Source: a virus
Virus record (IMG/VR): IMGVR_UViG_3300048591_000727
Span: 1 to 34,119 of that record
Strand: one strand, 5' to 3'
Length of the DNA: 34,119 bases
Shown here: piece after piece, positions 22,915 through 31,015 of the stretch
Layout of the letters: each line of letters begins with the position of its first letter
How positions within the stretch are numbered: the first letter of the stretch is position 1
Translations under genes and position numbers: made by a program
The notes under the pieces: generated by a model
What the model saw: only the letters and a program-made list of their open reading frames with translations
What the model was told of the DNA's origin: nothing
The model's database searches: none

Positions 22915-23793
22915 ATGTCAGTTATAAGCTCTTTACAGAAAAAGAATCTTTTGAATCTGGATTCTCATAAATTTGCTTCAGAAAATTCTATATTTGAAGG
23001 AATTACAGGATCATTTGCTTACGGAATGTCTGGAAATGCATCAGATGTAGATTTAATTTCTATTTGCATTCCTCCTGTTGATATGGTCTTTCCTCATACT
23101 ACAGGATATATTGATGGATTCGGTCCTAGACCGCAAAATTTTGAAGTATTCCAGAAACATCACATTATTGATTCTTCTAAACAAAAAGAATACGATGTAA
23201 CAATTTATTCAATTGTTAAATTTTTTAATTTAGCATATGACAATAATCCAAATATCATTGATATTCTTTTCCTTCCAGACAGATGTATAATTTTCCAAAA
23301 TGAAATAGGAAAACTTATCAGACAAAATAGACATCTTTTTTTATCTAAAAAATGCTTCTATAAATTTATTGGATATGCATATTCTCAACTTAATAAAATT
23401 GGCTCTACTAGAAAAAGAGAAGAGCTAGTAGAAGAGTTTGGATATGATGTAAAGTTTGCTTCTCACACGCTTAGGCTAGCTTTACAAGCAGAACAGATAT
23501 TGAACGAACATACTTTAGATCTCGAAAAAAATAGCGAAATCTTAAAATCTGTAAGACGCGGAGAGTGGAAGCTAGAAGAAATACAATCTTGGTTTAAGGA
23601 AAAAGAAGCCTCGCTAAATAAACTATATGAGACGAGTACTCTTAGATATTCGCCAGCTTTCGATGAAATTAAAACATTGTTGGTAAATTGTTTAGAAATG
23701 CAATACGGGGATTTGTCTTCCGTGTATAAGCATGAATACGATGGATCTATTCACAGAAAATACATGGAAATTGTTAAAATAATTAACTCTTGA
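22915..23793 (+). CDS. Predicted nucleotidyltransferase (pol-beta superfamily, RlaP-like)
   Basis: 292 residues from ATG 22915 (MSVISSLQKKN), with AAGGA 12 nt upstream; the frame stays open to 22720 but that part lies within the divergent gene. The core FEGITGSFAYGMSGNASDVD is the G-S-x-A-x-G...SD-x-D nucleotidyltransferase signature, with a third acidic position likely in KEYDVTIYS. The following helical region (YAYSQLNKIG, ASHTLRLALQAEQIL) fits the RlaP-type predicted nucleotidyltransferases found in several large phages. Proposed reaction: transfer of a nucleotide to an unknown acceptor, possibly RNA or protein. It is 7 nt upstream of the thymidylate synthase gene and co-transcribed. Confidence 0.8.
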   Translation: MSVISSLQKKNLLNLDSHKFASENSIFEGITGSFAYGMSGNASDVDLISICIPPVDMVFPHTTGYIDGFGPRPQNFEVFQKHHIIDSSKQKEYDVTIYSIVKFFNLAYDNNPNIIDILFLPDRCIIFQNEIGKLIRQNRHLFLSKKCFYKFIGYAYSQLNKIGSTRKREELVEEFGYDVKFASHTLRLALQAEQILNEHTLDLEKNSEILKSVRRGEWKLEEIQSWFKEKEASLNKLYETSTLRYSPAFDEIKTLLVNCLEMQYGDLSSVYKHEYDGSIHRKYMEIVKIINS

Positions 23794-23800
23794 GGAAAAT

Positions 23801-24661
23801 ATGGATTCTTTTGATTATCAATATATAAATTTATTACGAGACATTTTATTATTTGGAGAAGATAAAGCAGATAGGACCGGAATCGGAAGCCGGTCCTTAT
23901 TTGGTTATTTCATAAGAGTTCCATTAAGTAAGGGCTTTCCAATAATTACTACCAGAAAAGTATCCTTACGTATTGCATTTGAAGAAACAATGTTTTTTCT
24001 ACGCGGACAAACTAACACTAAAATTTTAGAAGATAAAAAAATAAACATATGGAAAGGAAATACTAGCAGAGAGTTTCTTGATTCTGTTGGACTAACAGAT
24101 TTACCAGAAGGTGATATGGGTAAGGGATACTCATATCAATGGCGATCTTTCGGAAAAGACGAAAACAATCCCGGAGTTGACCAGATAGCCAATTTGATTA
24201 AAGAGCTTAAAGACAATCCAAATAGCAGGCGACATATTGTTTCTGCGTGGAATCCTGTTCAATTAAGCGAGGCTGCGTTACCGCCGTGCCATATATTAAA
24301 TCAATATCAGGTAATTAATGGAAAGCTAAATTCTCTATTTTACATGCGCTCAAATGATGTATTATACGGTGCCCCTTACAACTTTATGTCTTATGCGTTG
24401 CTTAATCACATATTTGCAAAATATTTAAAAATAGAACCGGGAATTTTGTGTTATTCTTGCGGAGATGCCCACCTGTATTCAAATCAGCTTGAAATTGCAG
24501 AAAATCAATCATACAGAGAGCCATTTAAAGCCCCAATGATAAATATTAACAAAGATCTTAATAGTTTGGATGATATATTAAATCTTGAATTTTCCGATAT
24601 AGAACTAATTAATTATGTTTCTTGGCCGGATTATAAAAACAAACCACCGATGGCCGTATGA
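23801..24661 (+). CDS. td: Thymidylate synthase (ThyA type)
   Basis: 286 residues converting dUMP to dTMP with methylene-tetrahydrofolate. Conserved blocks: DRTGIGSRSLFGYFIRVPLS, GFPIITTRKVSLRIAFEE, LRGQTNTKIL, NIWKGN, GKGYSYQWRSFG, DNPNSRRHIVSAWNP, the active-site ALPPCHILNQYQV with Cys163, then RSNDVLYGAPYNFMSYALL and GDAHLYSNQ. All catalytic and folate-binding landmarks appear intact. Unlike T4 td it carries no intron here. GAGGA precedes the ATG. The stop shares ATGA with the next gene. Together with nrdA in this window it supplies deoxynucleotides for phage replication. Confidence 0.97.
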   Translation: MDSFDYQYINLLRDILLFGEDKADRTGIGSRSLFGYFIRVPLSKGFPIITTRKVSLRIAFEETMFFLRGQTNTKILEDKKINIWKGNTSREFLDSVGLTDLPEGDMGKGYSYQWRSFGKDENNPGVDQIANLIKELKDNPNSRRHIVSAWNPVQLSEAALPPCHILNQYQVINGKLNSLFYMRSNDVLYGAPYNFMSYALLNHIFAKYLKIEPGILCYSCGDAHLYSNQLEIAENQSYREPFKAPMININKDLNSLDDILNLEFSDIELINYVSWPDYKNKPPMAV

Positions 24662-24900
24662 CAGATATTCTTAAAATTTTTCCACAAAAACAAAGAGAGA
24701 AAGTTTTTTACTTTTTAGTTGGATTTGTTCTATCTGGATTAATGTGTATAGATATAGAATATCCGGTGTATTATGAAAATACAGAAACTTTTAGGCAGTT
24801 ATGCGTAGATTCCAAACCTAAAATATATTTTGTTAATATAATAGGCCGAGTCAGTAAACTTAGATGTGAAGATGGTAGAGAAATATTACTCAAAAACTAA
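24658..24900 (+). CDS. Small membrane-anchored hypothetical protein, 80 aa
   Basis: It overlaps the thymidylate synthase stop as ATGA, so translation is coupled. Residues 14-31 (KVFYFLVGFVLSGLMCID) form one hydrophobic segment; the rest is soluble with two cysteines (LCVDSKPKIYF, KLRCEDGREIL). Not recognised. The position suggests an accessory early protein. It is followed by the bidirectional terminator at 24962-24996. Confidence 0.6.
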   Translation: MTDILKIFPQKQREKVFYFLVGFVLSGLMCIDIEYPVYYENTETFRQLCVDSKPKIYFVNIIGRVSKLRCEDGREILLKN

Positions 24901-24961
24901 CAACTGAGTAAATAATACATTTAACAAAAATCTATATAACATTATTTATTAATTATAAAAT

Positions 24962-24996
24962 GAACAATACATTCAGTGTATTTGAATGTATTGTTC
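24962..24996. terminator. Bidirectional hairpin terminator between convergent genes
   Basis: A perfect 13-bp stem GAACAATACATTC / GAATGTATTGTTC (24962-24974 and 24984-24996) with a 9-nt loop and T-rich flank. It lies in the 145-bp gap between the end of the thymidylate synthase operon (24900) and the end of the fibre gene (25046). The rest of this gap is AT-rich without further structure. Confidence 0.75.
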
Positions 24997-25045
24997 TTTA
25001 TATTTAGTTTAAAAATTTTATTTTATATTCAAATTAATTAAACTG

Positions 25046-27202
25046 TCATATAGGGTTAGGGAACGGTGCGCTAGGTGGTGTGAAGTTGGCGGTGTAGCGG
25101 GCTACGCCGCGAGTGATTCGGATGTCGTCTATCCAGCCCTGAACATTGCCCTGCGGAACGCCTGAATAAATCGCAGTGCCAATCCTAGAACGTGTGCCTT
25201 GTAGCGTGCCCGTACTGATATTCCCTGTAGCCTCTAGATTACCGTCCAAGAATATGCGAACGGTAGAACCAGAACGTGTGACAGCCGCGTGATGCCACTC
25301 ATTAAGAGTCACGGTAGTTGTACTACCTATCACGCCCATCGTGGGGTGAAATGCTATCAGCTTCTGTACGCTGGGGGCGATAGACTCAGGCATACCAAAC
25401 AAGAACCGCCCTGCGAAGCCCGACTCTCCAAAGTGGTACTGGCTGTACAGGTAAAACCCCCAACCGTCAGTAGTGTGGTATCTCTGTGGGTAGAACCACA
25501 TCTCAATAGTGAAATCCTCGTCGTTGAGTAACGCGCTGTCAGCCGTTATGTAGTCATCGGTTCCGTCTAGGTAGAGAGAGGCTGTTCCAAACTTTTTCTC
25601 GGCAGTGTCCAGATGTGCGTCGTTCGCCACTCCCCACGTGCGGGCGGGTATCTCATCAACCATCGTAGTACTTGCATCCGCTCCGTCAAAGTGCAGCAAA
25701 GATATCACATTATCGATAAATGGATCTGCATCTGGGGACGCCGATGGAGTCACTGTTGGAGTGACGGTGACAGATGGTGTTATAGATGGAGTAATTGTTG
25801 GAGTCATTGTTGGAGTCACTGTTGGAATGACAGTGGCAGATGGTGTTATAGATGGAGTTATAGATGGTGTTATAGAAGGTGTGATGGTTGGAGTCACTGT
25901 GACGGACGGTGTTATAGATGGGGTTATAGATGGAGTCACTGTGACGGACGGTGTTATAGAAGGTGTGATGGTTGGAGTCACTGTGACGGACGGTGTTATA
26001 GATGGGGTTATAGATGGAGTCACTGTGACGGACGGTGTTATAGATGGGGTTATAGATGGAGTCACTGTGACAGATGGGATTATAGATGGAGTTATAGAAG
26101 GTGTGATGGTTGGAGTCACTGTGACAGATGGGGTTATAGATGGTGTTATAGATGGTGTTATAGATGGTGTTATAGATGGTGTTATAGATGGAGTCACTGT
26201 GACGGACGGTGTTATAGATGGGGTTATAGATGGGGTTATAGATGGAGTCGGGGTGATTGTTGGAGTTATAGAAAGGATTCCATTAGTATTATACACCGGC
26301 TGGCGTATATCTATCAAAATATAATTTTCTGATAAAATTTTACCCAAATATTGATTAAATTTATTTTTTATGCTAGGAAATTTGGTTAACTGCCCATTAT
26401 TCCCCAACCAAATCTCGGGCATATTTAAATTTAAGGAATTTGAATTTAAAACACCGTTGAATGCGACATAACACAAATCACCCTTAGCACACGCATTTGC
26501 TGCCAAACCATGACATTCTTTTAGAATATCATTGGAATCCGCCAAAACAACTTCATCGTTTATTATATTGATTGGATCTAAAAAATTTATGGGAACTTTA
26601 GCTTTATAAAATCTAGCTTTATTTAGAAATGAAAAAGCACACCCGTCTATAATAAAATTCGTATCCGTTTTAAATATTTTAGTTTCTGATGCAATATTTA
26701 AATTATCTGCAGAAAAAATAAAAGATCCAGTATAATTAAGTTTGTCATATAAGCCAATCTGATCATTTTGGTTAACATATTCAATTTTATTGTTTAAAAT
26801 GTTTGCGCAGAAAACTATACATGTTTCATTCCATTTTGAATTTTGGAATTTAAAAAATTTATTTTGCTTTGTGTTAAATATAATCTGATTAGATTTCGGG
26901 TTTTTTGGAAAACTTTTGCTTTTCAGAGAAACAAACGGATCGGATAAGGTGTAATTATATTCAAATTTTAAATTTTTCAAATTTAATTCCCAATAAATCC
27001 ATATTCTCTGAGAAACATTTGGGAGAGTCCAATGAGATTCATTCGACTGCTTTTCTATCAATAGAAACTGCTGTCTACCATGCAAAAAATTTACAAAAAC
27101 ATTATTTTTGTATGCATTAATAAAAACTTTATTTTGTTTCTTTACCAAAAAGTCACTAATAGAATTAGTTGTCGAAAATCCGTTTTTAAAAGTTATATTC
27201 AT
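25046..27202 (-). CDS. Tail fibre/adhesin-like protein: N-terminal domain, TPS-repeat stalk, C-terminal LamG domain
   Basis: 718 residues in three zones. 1-310: an AT-rich-coded, Asn/Phe/Lys-rich beta-type domain of unknown fold. About 311-487: a low-complexity stalk made of TPSI and VTVTPSI units (encoded by the tandem repeats at 25740-26270). About 495-718: a LamG/concanavalin-like jelly roll, with SLLHFDGADAS, ASLYLDGTDDYI, FTIEMWFYP, EWHHAAVTRSGSTVRIFLDG and IDDIRITRGVARYTANFT. Such C-terminal LamG modules bind carbohydrate or protein ligands, so this is a good candidate receptor-binding or decoration protein. The LamG-coding DNA is strikingly GC-rich relative to the rest (36 of 60 bases G/C at 25081-25140 versus 14 of 60 at 26581-26640), a sign of recent module acquisition. 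Two AATAAATA motifs precede the ATG. Confidence 0.75.
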   Translation of the reverse strand: MNITFKNGFSTTNSISDFLVKKQNKVFINAYKNNVFVNFLHGRQQFLLIEKQSNESHWTLPNVSQRIWIYWELNLKNLKFEYNYTLSDPFVSLKSKSFPKNPKSNQIIFNTKQNKFFKFQNSKWNETCIVFCANILNNKIEYVNQNDQIGLYDKLNYTGSFIFSADNLNIASETKIFKTDTNFIIDGCAFSFLNKARFYKAKVPINFLDPINIINDEVVLADSNDILKECHGLAANACAKGDLCYVAFNGVLNSNSLNLNMPEIWLGNNGQLTKFPSIKNKFNQYLGKILSENYILIDIRQPVYNTNGILSITPTITPTPSITPSITPSITPSVTVTPSITPSITPSITPSITPSITPSVTVTPTITPSITPSIIPSVTVTPSITPSITPSVTVTPSITPSITPSVTVTPTITPSITPSVTVTPSITPSITPSVTVTPTITPSITPSITPSITPSATVIPTVTPTMTPTITPSITPSVTVTPTVTPSASPDADPFIDNVISLLHFDGADASTTMVDEIPARTWGVANDAHLDTAEKKFGTASLYLDGTDDYITADSALLNDEDFTIEMWFYPQRYHTTDGWGFYLYSQYHFGESGFAGRFLFGMPESIAPSVQKLIAFHPTMGVIGSTTTVTLNEWHHAAVTRSGSTVRIFLDGNLEATGNISTGTLQGTRSRIGTAIYSGVPQGNVQGWIDDIRITRGVARYTANFTPPSAPFPNPI
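25740..26270 (-). repeat. Tandem 12-bp-based repeats encoding (TPSI/TPSV)n stalk
   Basis: Repeated units of GATGGTGTTATA or GATGGGGTTATA type (plus-strand reading), interspersed with GGAGTCACTGTGACGGACGG blocks giving higher-order repeats of roughly 36-60 bp. All unit lengths are multiples of 3, so copy-number change would keep the frame. Confidence 0.9.
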
Positions 27203-27208
27203 AGACTT

Positions 27209-27216
27209 TATTTATT
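27209..27216 (-). promoter_or_regulatory. Late-promoter-like motif AATAAATA (proximal)
   Basis: Minus strand, ending 6 nt before the fibre ATG at 27202. It would give an almost leaderless mRNA. A second copy lies 12 nt further upstream. Confidence 0.35.
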
Positions 27217-27227
27217 TTTGTATAGAT

Positions 27228-27235
27228 TATTTATT
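27228..27235 (-). promoter_or_regulatory. Late-promoter-like motif AATAAATA (distal)
   Basis: Minus strand, 25 nt upstream of the fibre ATG, in the 33-bp gap after the preceding gene. It would leave a leader of about 20 nt without a clear Shine-Dalgarno. Confidence 0.4.
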
Positions 27236-28330
27236 TTATGGACTTGGAATAATTGAAGGTGGAGACGGTTCAACTATATTAACTTTTGAAATTTCAGGAT
27301 ATATTTTTTCTACAAAACTTTCCGATATTTGGAATTCTTCTCCATTAAATACAAATACTACATTACTTAACTTAAATGTTTCGCCAACATCTAGCACTCT
27401 ATCTTTAATTTTATCAAACGGGGTATAGGGTGATGCTGTCAACAAAGACAGTAACCCTCTTGATGGCAAATCTACAAGCTTTCCCGTTCCATAATCTATT
27501 CTAGTTATTTTAACCGTAGTTCCAAAAGGAATTTCATCAATTTTTATATCAGGGTTACCAAACGATTTAAAATTTAATATGTTTATAGTTTTTACACAAT
27601 ATTTTTTTCTATTATTAATTATTATAGTATTCCACGTATTCCATGCGGATCTTGAATCAATGATAGAATCAAGCTCTTCTATACAAAAAACTGTTTCGGA
27701 ATTTGGTATAGTCAGCTCAACTTCAATATATACTTTATTATTCGAATTGCACGTAAAAAAAGGTAAAGCTGGGGGGGTAACTTCAGAATCCGGATTGTCC
27801 ACTCCTTCGTCTATAGTTATATAAACGGGTATAGCAAAGGTAAAAACCCCTTGATTTGTTATAATGAATTGATTTTCGGAATCGGTGGGAAAAGTTATGG
27901 TAGAATCTGTTGTTCGCGCAATTAAATGTACGAGTCCTTTCTTTTGAGTATTAAATTTAAGTATGATATTGTTTCTATCTACTATAATTACCGAATATTC
28001 TTTTTGTCCGACTTCAATTAAATTTCCAGAAATATCTTCATATACTGTTACAGCGGGAGCTACCCCCATATTATGATTGATTTTCCATTCGGTCTTTTCT
28101 ATCGTTTGAGTATATGAAAAAAATGCTTTTCTTTTTTGATAGTTTTGTAACCCCGGAATATACGGTAAATTAGATTCTCTAACATTGTCCGGATTATATC
28201 CTGTTTTATATAATTTGCCTCGGCATCCAGTAGTAATTACACATTTAGAAAATTGCGTAAGGCCATTCTTGTTTTCTATTAAATCGATGCTTCTTTTACA
28301 TGTATCACATTTATATGTAACTGTTGCCAT
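27236..28330 (-). CDS. Probable virion structural protein with N-terminal Cys4 zinc-ribbon-like motif
   Basis: 364 residues. The N-terminus has cysteines at 8, 11, 30 and 36 (YKCDTCKRS ... FSKCVITTGCRGK), a probable zinc ribbon. A beta-rich part follows with WKINHNMGVAPAVTVYEDIS, a segment seen in many phage structural proteins, then Thr/Ile-rich strands and a Pro-rich end (EPSPPSIIPSP). This end resembles the start of the TPS stalk in the next gene. It lies directly upstream of the LamG fibre gene, in the same direction and with late-like promoters on both sides, so a fibre-attachment or connector role is inferred. The ATG at 28330 is preceded by AAGA. I do not recognise a named T4 homologue. 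Confidence 0.6.
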   Translation of the reverse strand: MATVTYKCDTCKRSIDLIENKNGLTQFSKCVITTGCRGKLYKTGYNPDNVRESNLPYIPGLQNYQKRKAFFSYTQTIEKTEWKINHNMGVAPAVTVYEDISGNLIEVGQKEYSVIIVDRNNIILKFNTQKKGLVHLIARTTDSTITFPTDSENQFIITNQGVFTFAIPVYITIDEGVDNPDSEVTPPALPFFTCNSNNKVYIEVELTIPNSETVFCIEELDSIIDSRSAWNTWNTIIINNRKKYCVKTINILNFKSFGNPDIKIDEIPFGTTVKITRIDYGTGKLVDLPSRGLLSLLTASPYTPFDKIKDRVLDVGETFKLSNVVFVFNGEEFQISESFVEKIYPEISKVNIVEPSPPSIIPSP

Positions 28331-28359
28331 TAGTTCTTAATATCCATAGTATATTAGCT

Positions 28360-28367
28360 TATTTATT
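28360..28367 (-). promoter_or_regulatory. Late-promoter-like motif AATAAATA
   Basis: Minus strand, overlapping the end of the upstream fusion gene and leaving a 29-nt gap to the ATG at 28330. Confidence 0.4.
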
Positions 28368-29667
28368 TCCATATGCTACTTATTAAAGTGTTACTTTTAG
28401 CCAAAATATGTATACGTGGCTCTCCATGAAAACACAGAACGGAAGAATTTTGTGGTATTTCTATACTGGAGTCTGGCTTTAAACAATCCTTTTTAAAAGA
28501 TATAAATTTTTTCGGAAAATAATCTTGCCAGTATAATAAATTTTTATTTGAAATGATTTCTTCAATCCACCTTTGATCCCCTTCGGAATAGTGCTTAATT
28601 ATGTAATCAGATTTTTTCAAGAAATCTCTATAAATTTTTATAGAGTTATGATCAGTCTTCCAACTCAAAACTCCGCTTCCTAAATTTACTAGATGATAAA
28701 AATCTCGCAGCCCACAAAACCCTTCCGAAAAATCAAAAATTTCGTCAAGATTGCCTACTATTATAGTATCCAAATCGAAGAAGAAATTTTGATCATCTGT
28801 TGTTATTTCTGGATTAAAGAGTTCAATTTTACTCCACCATTTAGGGAAATTGTGCTTTAGAGGAATTATTTTATCAACAAGAGAGGTATCTAATCCATTT
28901 GGATTATCTGTTAAACATGAAAAACAAACTTTATATGAAGTATTGGATTTGATGCCGGAGGCCAGCTTGTTAACATATTCTGCATTATATAGTCCTCCAG
29001 TTTTCAATACAGAAAATACGTTAACAGTTCTATCTTGCGAACTTTCGCCTTGGGGGCTTTCTGGTTTAAACATTGGATTAAAACATTTAATCACTAAATC
29101 GGATTCTTTATTACCGTTAACCATCATTTGCCTAGATGATATGATTTCATCACTATGCTCGTACATAAATTCATTCAAAGCTTTAACTGCACCAGCATAA
29201 ATCGGAGAGTAGTTTCTGAAAAAAATTACTCCACCATAAGCCATTCTGGTCCATAATAGACTGAGAATATCTCTATTATCAAAATATGTAGCAAAATCTA
29301 TTATTATAAAGTTTATGGCATTGTCTAGTTTTTTTATCTTATCTAAAAAAATAGTTTTATTTGTGAATATCATATTTTTTTGTAATGGCTTTTTTGTGGC
29401 TTTTTCTATATTGTTTACCAACAAATTATAATCAGATTTTTTGTGCCCATTTTTAAAAGTATATGTATTATCTGCATTTTTATCACTAGGAGTTATAGAT
29501 TGTACGCCATCGACGTTACAATAACCAATAAAATTGTTTCTGCTGTTTATAGAGTGCAGTAAAGCAGTAATAGTATGTCTAATACTAAAACAGCCAGCAT
29601 CGATTATATATCCATCGGATTTATTCAGAGACTGCAGATGTTTAGTAAATTTTATGATATTATCCAT
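28363..29667 (-). CDS. Fusion of methyltransferase-like and glycosyltransferase-like domains
   Basis: 434 residues. Residues 1-200 look like a Methyltransf_24-type Rossmann domain: GYIIDAGCFSIRHTITALLH, FIGYCNVDG, then INFIIIDFATYFDNRD and RMAYGGVIFFRNYSPIYAGA with VKALNEFM (the 'ID...GGV--F-DY...GV--A--EF' pattern). Residues about 215-434 are a GT-A-like glycosyltransferase: FSVLKTGGLYNAEYVNKLA, PKWWSKIELFNPEI, FFFDLDTIIVGNLDEIF (DLD as DxD), NLGSGVLSW, EGDQRWIEEI and a CFHGEPRIH end. AAGGA precedes the ATG. It overlaps the upstream gene by 16 nt and ends the three-gene minus-strand glycan operon. Methyltransferase assignment is weaker than the glycosyltransferase one because motif I is atypical. 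Confidence 0.65.
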   Translation of the reverse strand: MDNIIKFTKHLQSLNKSDGYIIDAGCFSIRHTITALLHSINSRNNFIGYCNVDGVQSITPSDKNADNTYTFKNGHKKSDYNLLVNNIEKATKKPLQKNMIFTNKTIFLDKIKKLDNAINFIIIDFATYFDNRDILSLLWTRMAYGGVIFFRNYSPIYAGAVKALNEFMYEHSDEIISSRQMMVNGNKESDLVIKCFNPMFKPESPQGESSQDRTVNVFSVLKTGGLYNAEYVNKLASGIKSNTSYKVCFSCLTDNPNGLDTSLVDKIIPLKHNFPKWWSKIELFNPEITTDDQNFFFDLDTIIVGNLDEIFDFSEGFCGLRDFYHLVNLGSGVLSWKTDHNSIKIYRDFLKKSDYIIKHYSEGDQRWIEEIISNKNLLYWQDYFPKKFISFKKDCLKPDSSIEIPQNSSVLCFHGEPRIHILAKSNTLISSIWK

Positions 29668-30332
29668 GATAATCCTTGTTCAATTGTGCCTCGATCAAAA
29701 CATTTTACGGAACTATTTGGGCTTCCGTTGAAAACTTTAGTACCTCGTTTATCTAACTGTTCTTTTGCCGACTCAAATAATTTGGGCAAAGAGTTTAAAG
29801 GTCTGGTTCTTTGAGTACTATTGTAATAATATCCAGATCCGCCATCTATACCAAGTAAAAGAATTTTTTCAGCATGTAAATGATATGCCAAGTTTAATGC
29901 ACCATATCCAGAATTTCCTGTGCTTATACATGAGCGATCTTCTGATAATCTTAATTTAAACGCACTATCAGATGATATATCAACATAATTATGCGACATC
30001 AATCTATGCAAAAACAAAATTCTTCTATCTGGTGTTACCCTGTGAGCGGGACATCTGGCACTGGGCGTACCATAGTCATCTGGAACCGCAGCATACATTT
30101 TACCATAGAATTTCTTAGGCAACTGTGGGCCATTTAGACCCCACGGATCTAAGGTAAACCATGCATTCGCCATAGGCAAAGAGTTGCCAGCACCGTTAAC
30201 TGCGATTATAAAGCAATTGAGAAGATTTAACTCACCAAAATTGAAACCGGAAAGACTGGTTCCACTGCCGACTATAATTGTTCTTTTAGCTTTAGAATTT
30301 GGGAGAATTTCTGTCCATTTAATTCCTTTCAT
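29652..30332 (-). CDS. MptE/DUF115-like protein (sialyltransferase-like fold), copy 1
   Basis: 226 residues. The N-terminal TIIVGSGTSLSGFNFGELN is the glycine-rich loop of this family, followed by IAVNGAGNSLPMANAWFTLD. Later STGNSGYGALNLAYHLHAEK and ILLLGIDGGSGYYYN correspond to the conserved 'S(G/T)--A--LA---G---I-L-G-D' block. Proteins of this type (MptE-like, formerly DUF115) are related in fold to family-42 sialyltransferases and occur frequently in phage and surface-glycan clusters. The neighbour upstream (30329-30976) is a divergent paralogue overlapping by 4 nt. A role in nucleotide-sugar-dependent modification is inferred from the shared operon with a glycosyltransferase fusion. Confidence 0.65.
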   Translation of the reverse strand: MKGIKWTEILPNSKAKRTIIVGSGTSLSGFNFGELNLLNCFIIAVNGAGNSLPMANAWFTLDPWGLNGPQLPKKFYGKMYAAVPDDYGTPSARCPAHRVTPDRRILFLHRLMSHNYVDISSDSAFKLRLSEDRSCISTGNSGYGALNLAYHLHAEKILLLGIDGGSGYYYNSTQRTRPLNSLPKLFESAKEQLDKRGTKVFNGSPNSSVKCFDRGTIEQGLSWIIS

Positions 30333-30976
30333 ATAAAATCCTTAATGGCTGCATAGCTTTTAATCGGAAAACATTTAAGAGCAGTATCCGAGTTGAAATT
30401 TATAACTTCAATATTTAATCTGGACATCTGTTTTGCTAAACTTTCCATGCAAGGAATAAACAAATCCGAATATACAGAGTCTGGGACGGCTAATTGATTT
30501 CTGTTGTGGTAGTGAGTTTTTTTATTTAAAGATCTCTTCATATCAAATCCTAACAAGTAAATAGATTTGGCTTTAAAGTTTGCACACAGGCTAAGAGCTA
30601 TAGCACCTGAATTATTTCCCGAAACATTCAATTGATGAGAAAAATCTAAATCAAAATCAGAAACTTTATTTAAAAAGTAAGCACCGCAAAATCCTTTATA
30701 ATTTTTTTCTATTAAGTTTAAACAATTTTTTCTTGGATAAAATTTAAGATCAGAAGAAAACTTTTCGATGCCATTATGAAAATTATTTGCAAAACTTTCA
30801 TCAGACCAAATTAAAATATCCGCAAATGGTACATCTAAAAAAGATGAATTTAGTACTATTATAGTATTACCTTGCAGTATCGAGAAATCAAAGTTTTTCA
30901 ACGACGCGCCGCCGCCTATTATAAATACCTTTTTTCCTGCCAGCTTATCTGAAAGACGTTGAATTATTTTTTGCAT
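30329..30976 (-). CDS. MptE/DUF115-like protein, copy 2
   Basis: 215 residues with the same landmarks as the downstream gene: KKVFIIGGGASLKNFDFSIL, TIIVLNSSFLDVPFADILIW, then NVSGNNSGAIALSLCANFKA and SIYLLGFDMKRSLNKKTHYH. The order 'GGG-SL--FDF', 'N-----PFAD---W-D' and 'SG--AI-L-----A--IYLLG-DM' is that of phage MptE/DUF115-like proteins. The histidines after GFDMK may be catalytic or metal-binding. It is first gene of a minus-strand operon with a (T)AATAAATA motif upstream at 31001-31009. The exact reaction is unknown. Confidence 0.65.
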   Translation of the reverse strand: MQKIIQRLSDKLAGKKVFIIGGGASLKNFDFSILQGNTIIVLNSSFLDVPFADILIWSDESFANNFHNGIEKFSSDLKFYPRKNCLNLIEKNYKGFCGAYFLNKVSDFDLDFSHQLNVSGNNSGAIALSLCANFKAKSIYLLGFDMKRSLNKKTHYHNRNQLAVPDSVYSDLFIPCMESLAKQMSRLNIEVINFNSDTALKCFPIKSYAAIKDFI

Positions 30977-31000
30977 TATGATAACATATATTCCTTACGA

Positions 31001-31008
31001 TATTTATT
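31001..31008 (-). promoter_or_regulatory. Late-promoter-like motif (T)AATAAATA
   Basis: Minus strand, 24 nt upstream of the ATG at 30976. Divergent from the plus-strand gene starting at 31016. Confidence 0.4.
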
Positions 31009-31015
31009 ACTAAAA

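Noticed and set aside
25740-26270. Repeat cluster as a CRISPR array
   Set aside because: Units are adjacent with no unique spacers, lie inside a coding frame and encode a Thr/Pro/Ser stalk.
25605-26332. Long plus-strand reading frames (GVIDGV-type and YRWGYRWSHCDG-type) over the fibre stalk
   Set aside because: They are by-products of tandem repeats with lengths divisible by three, which keep all frames open. They lie antisense to a well-supported gene and have no start signals.
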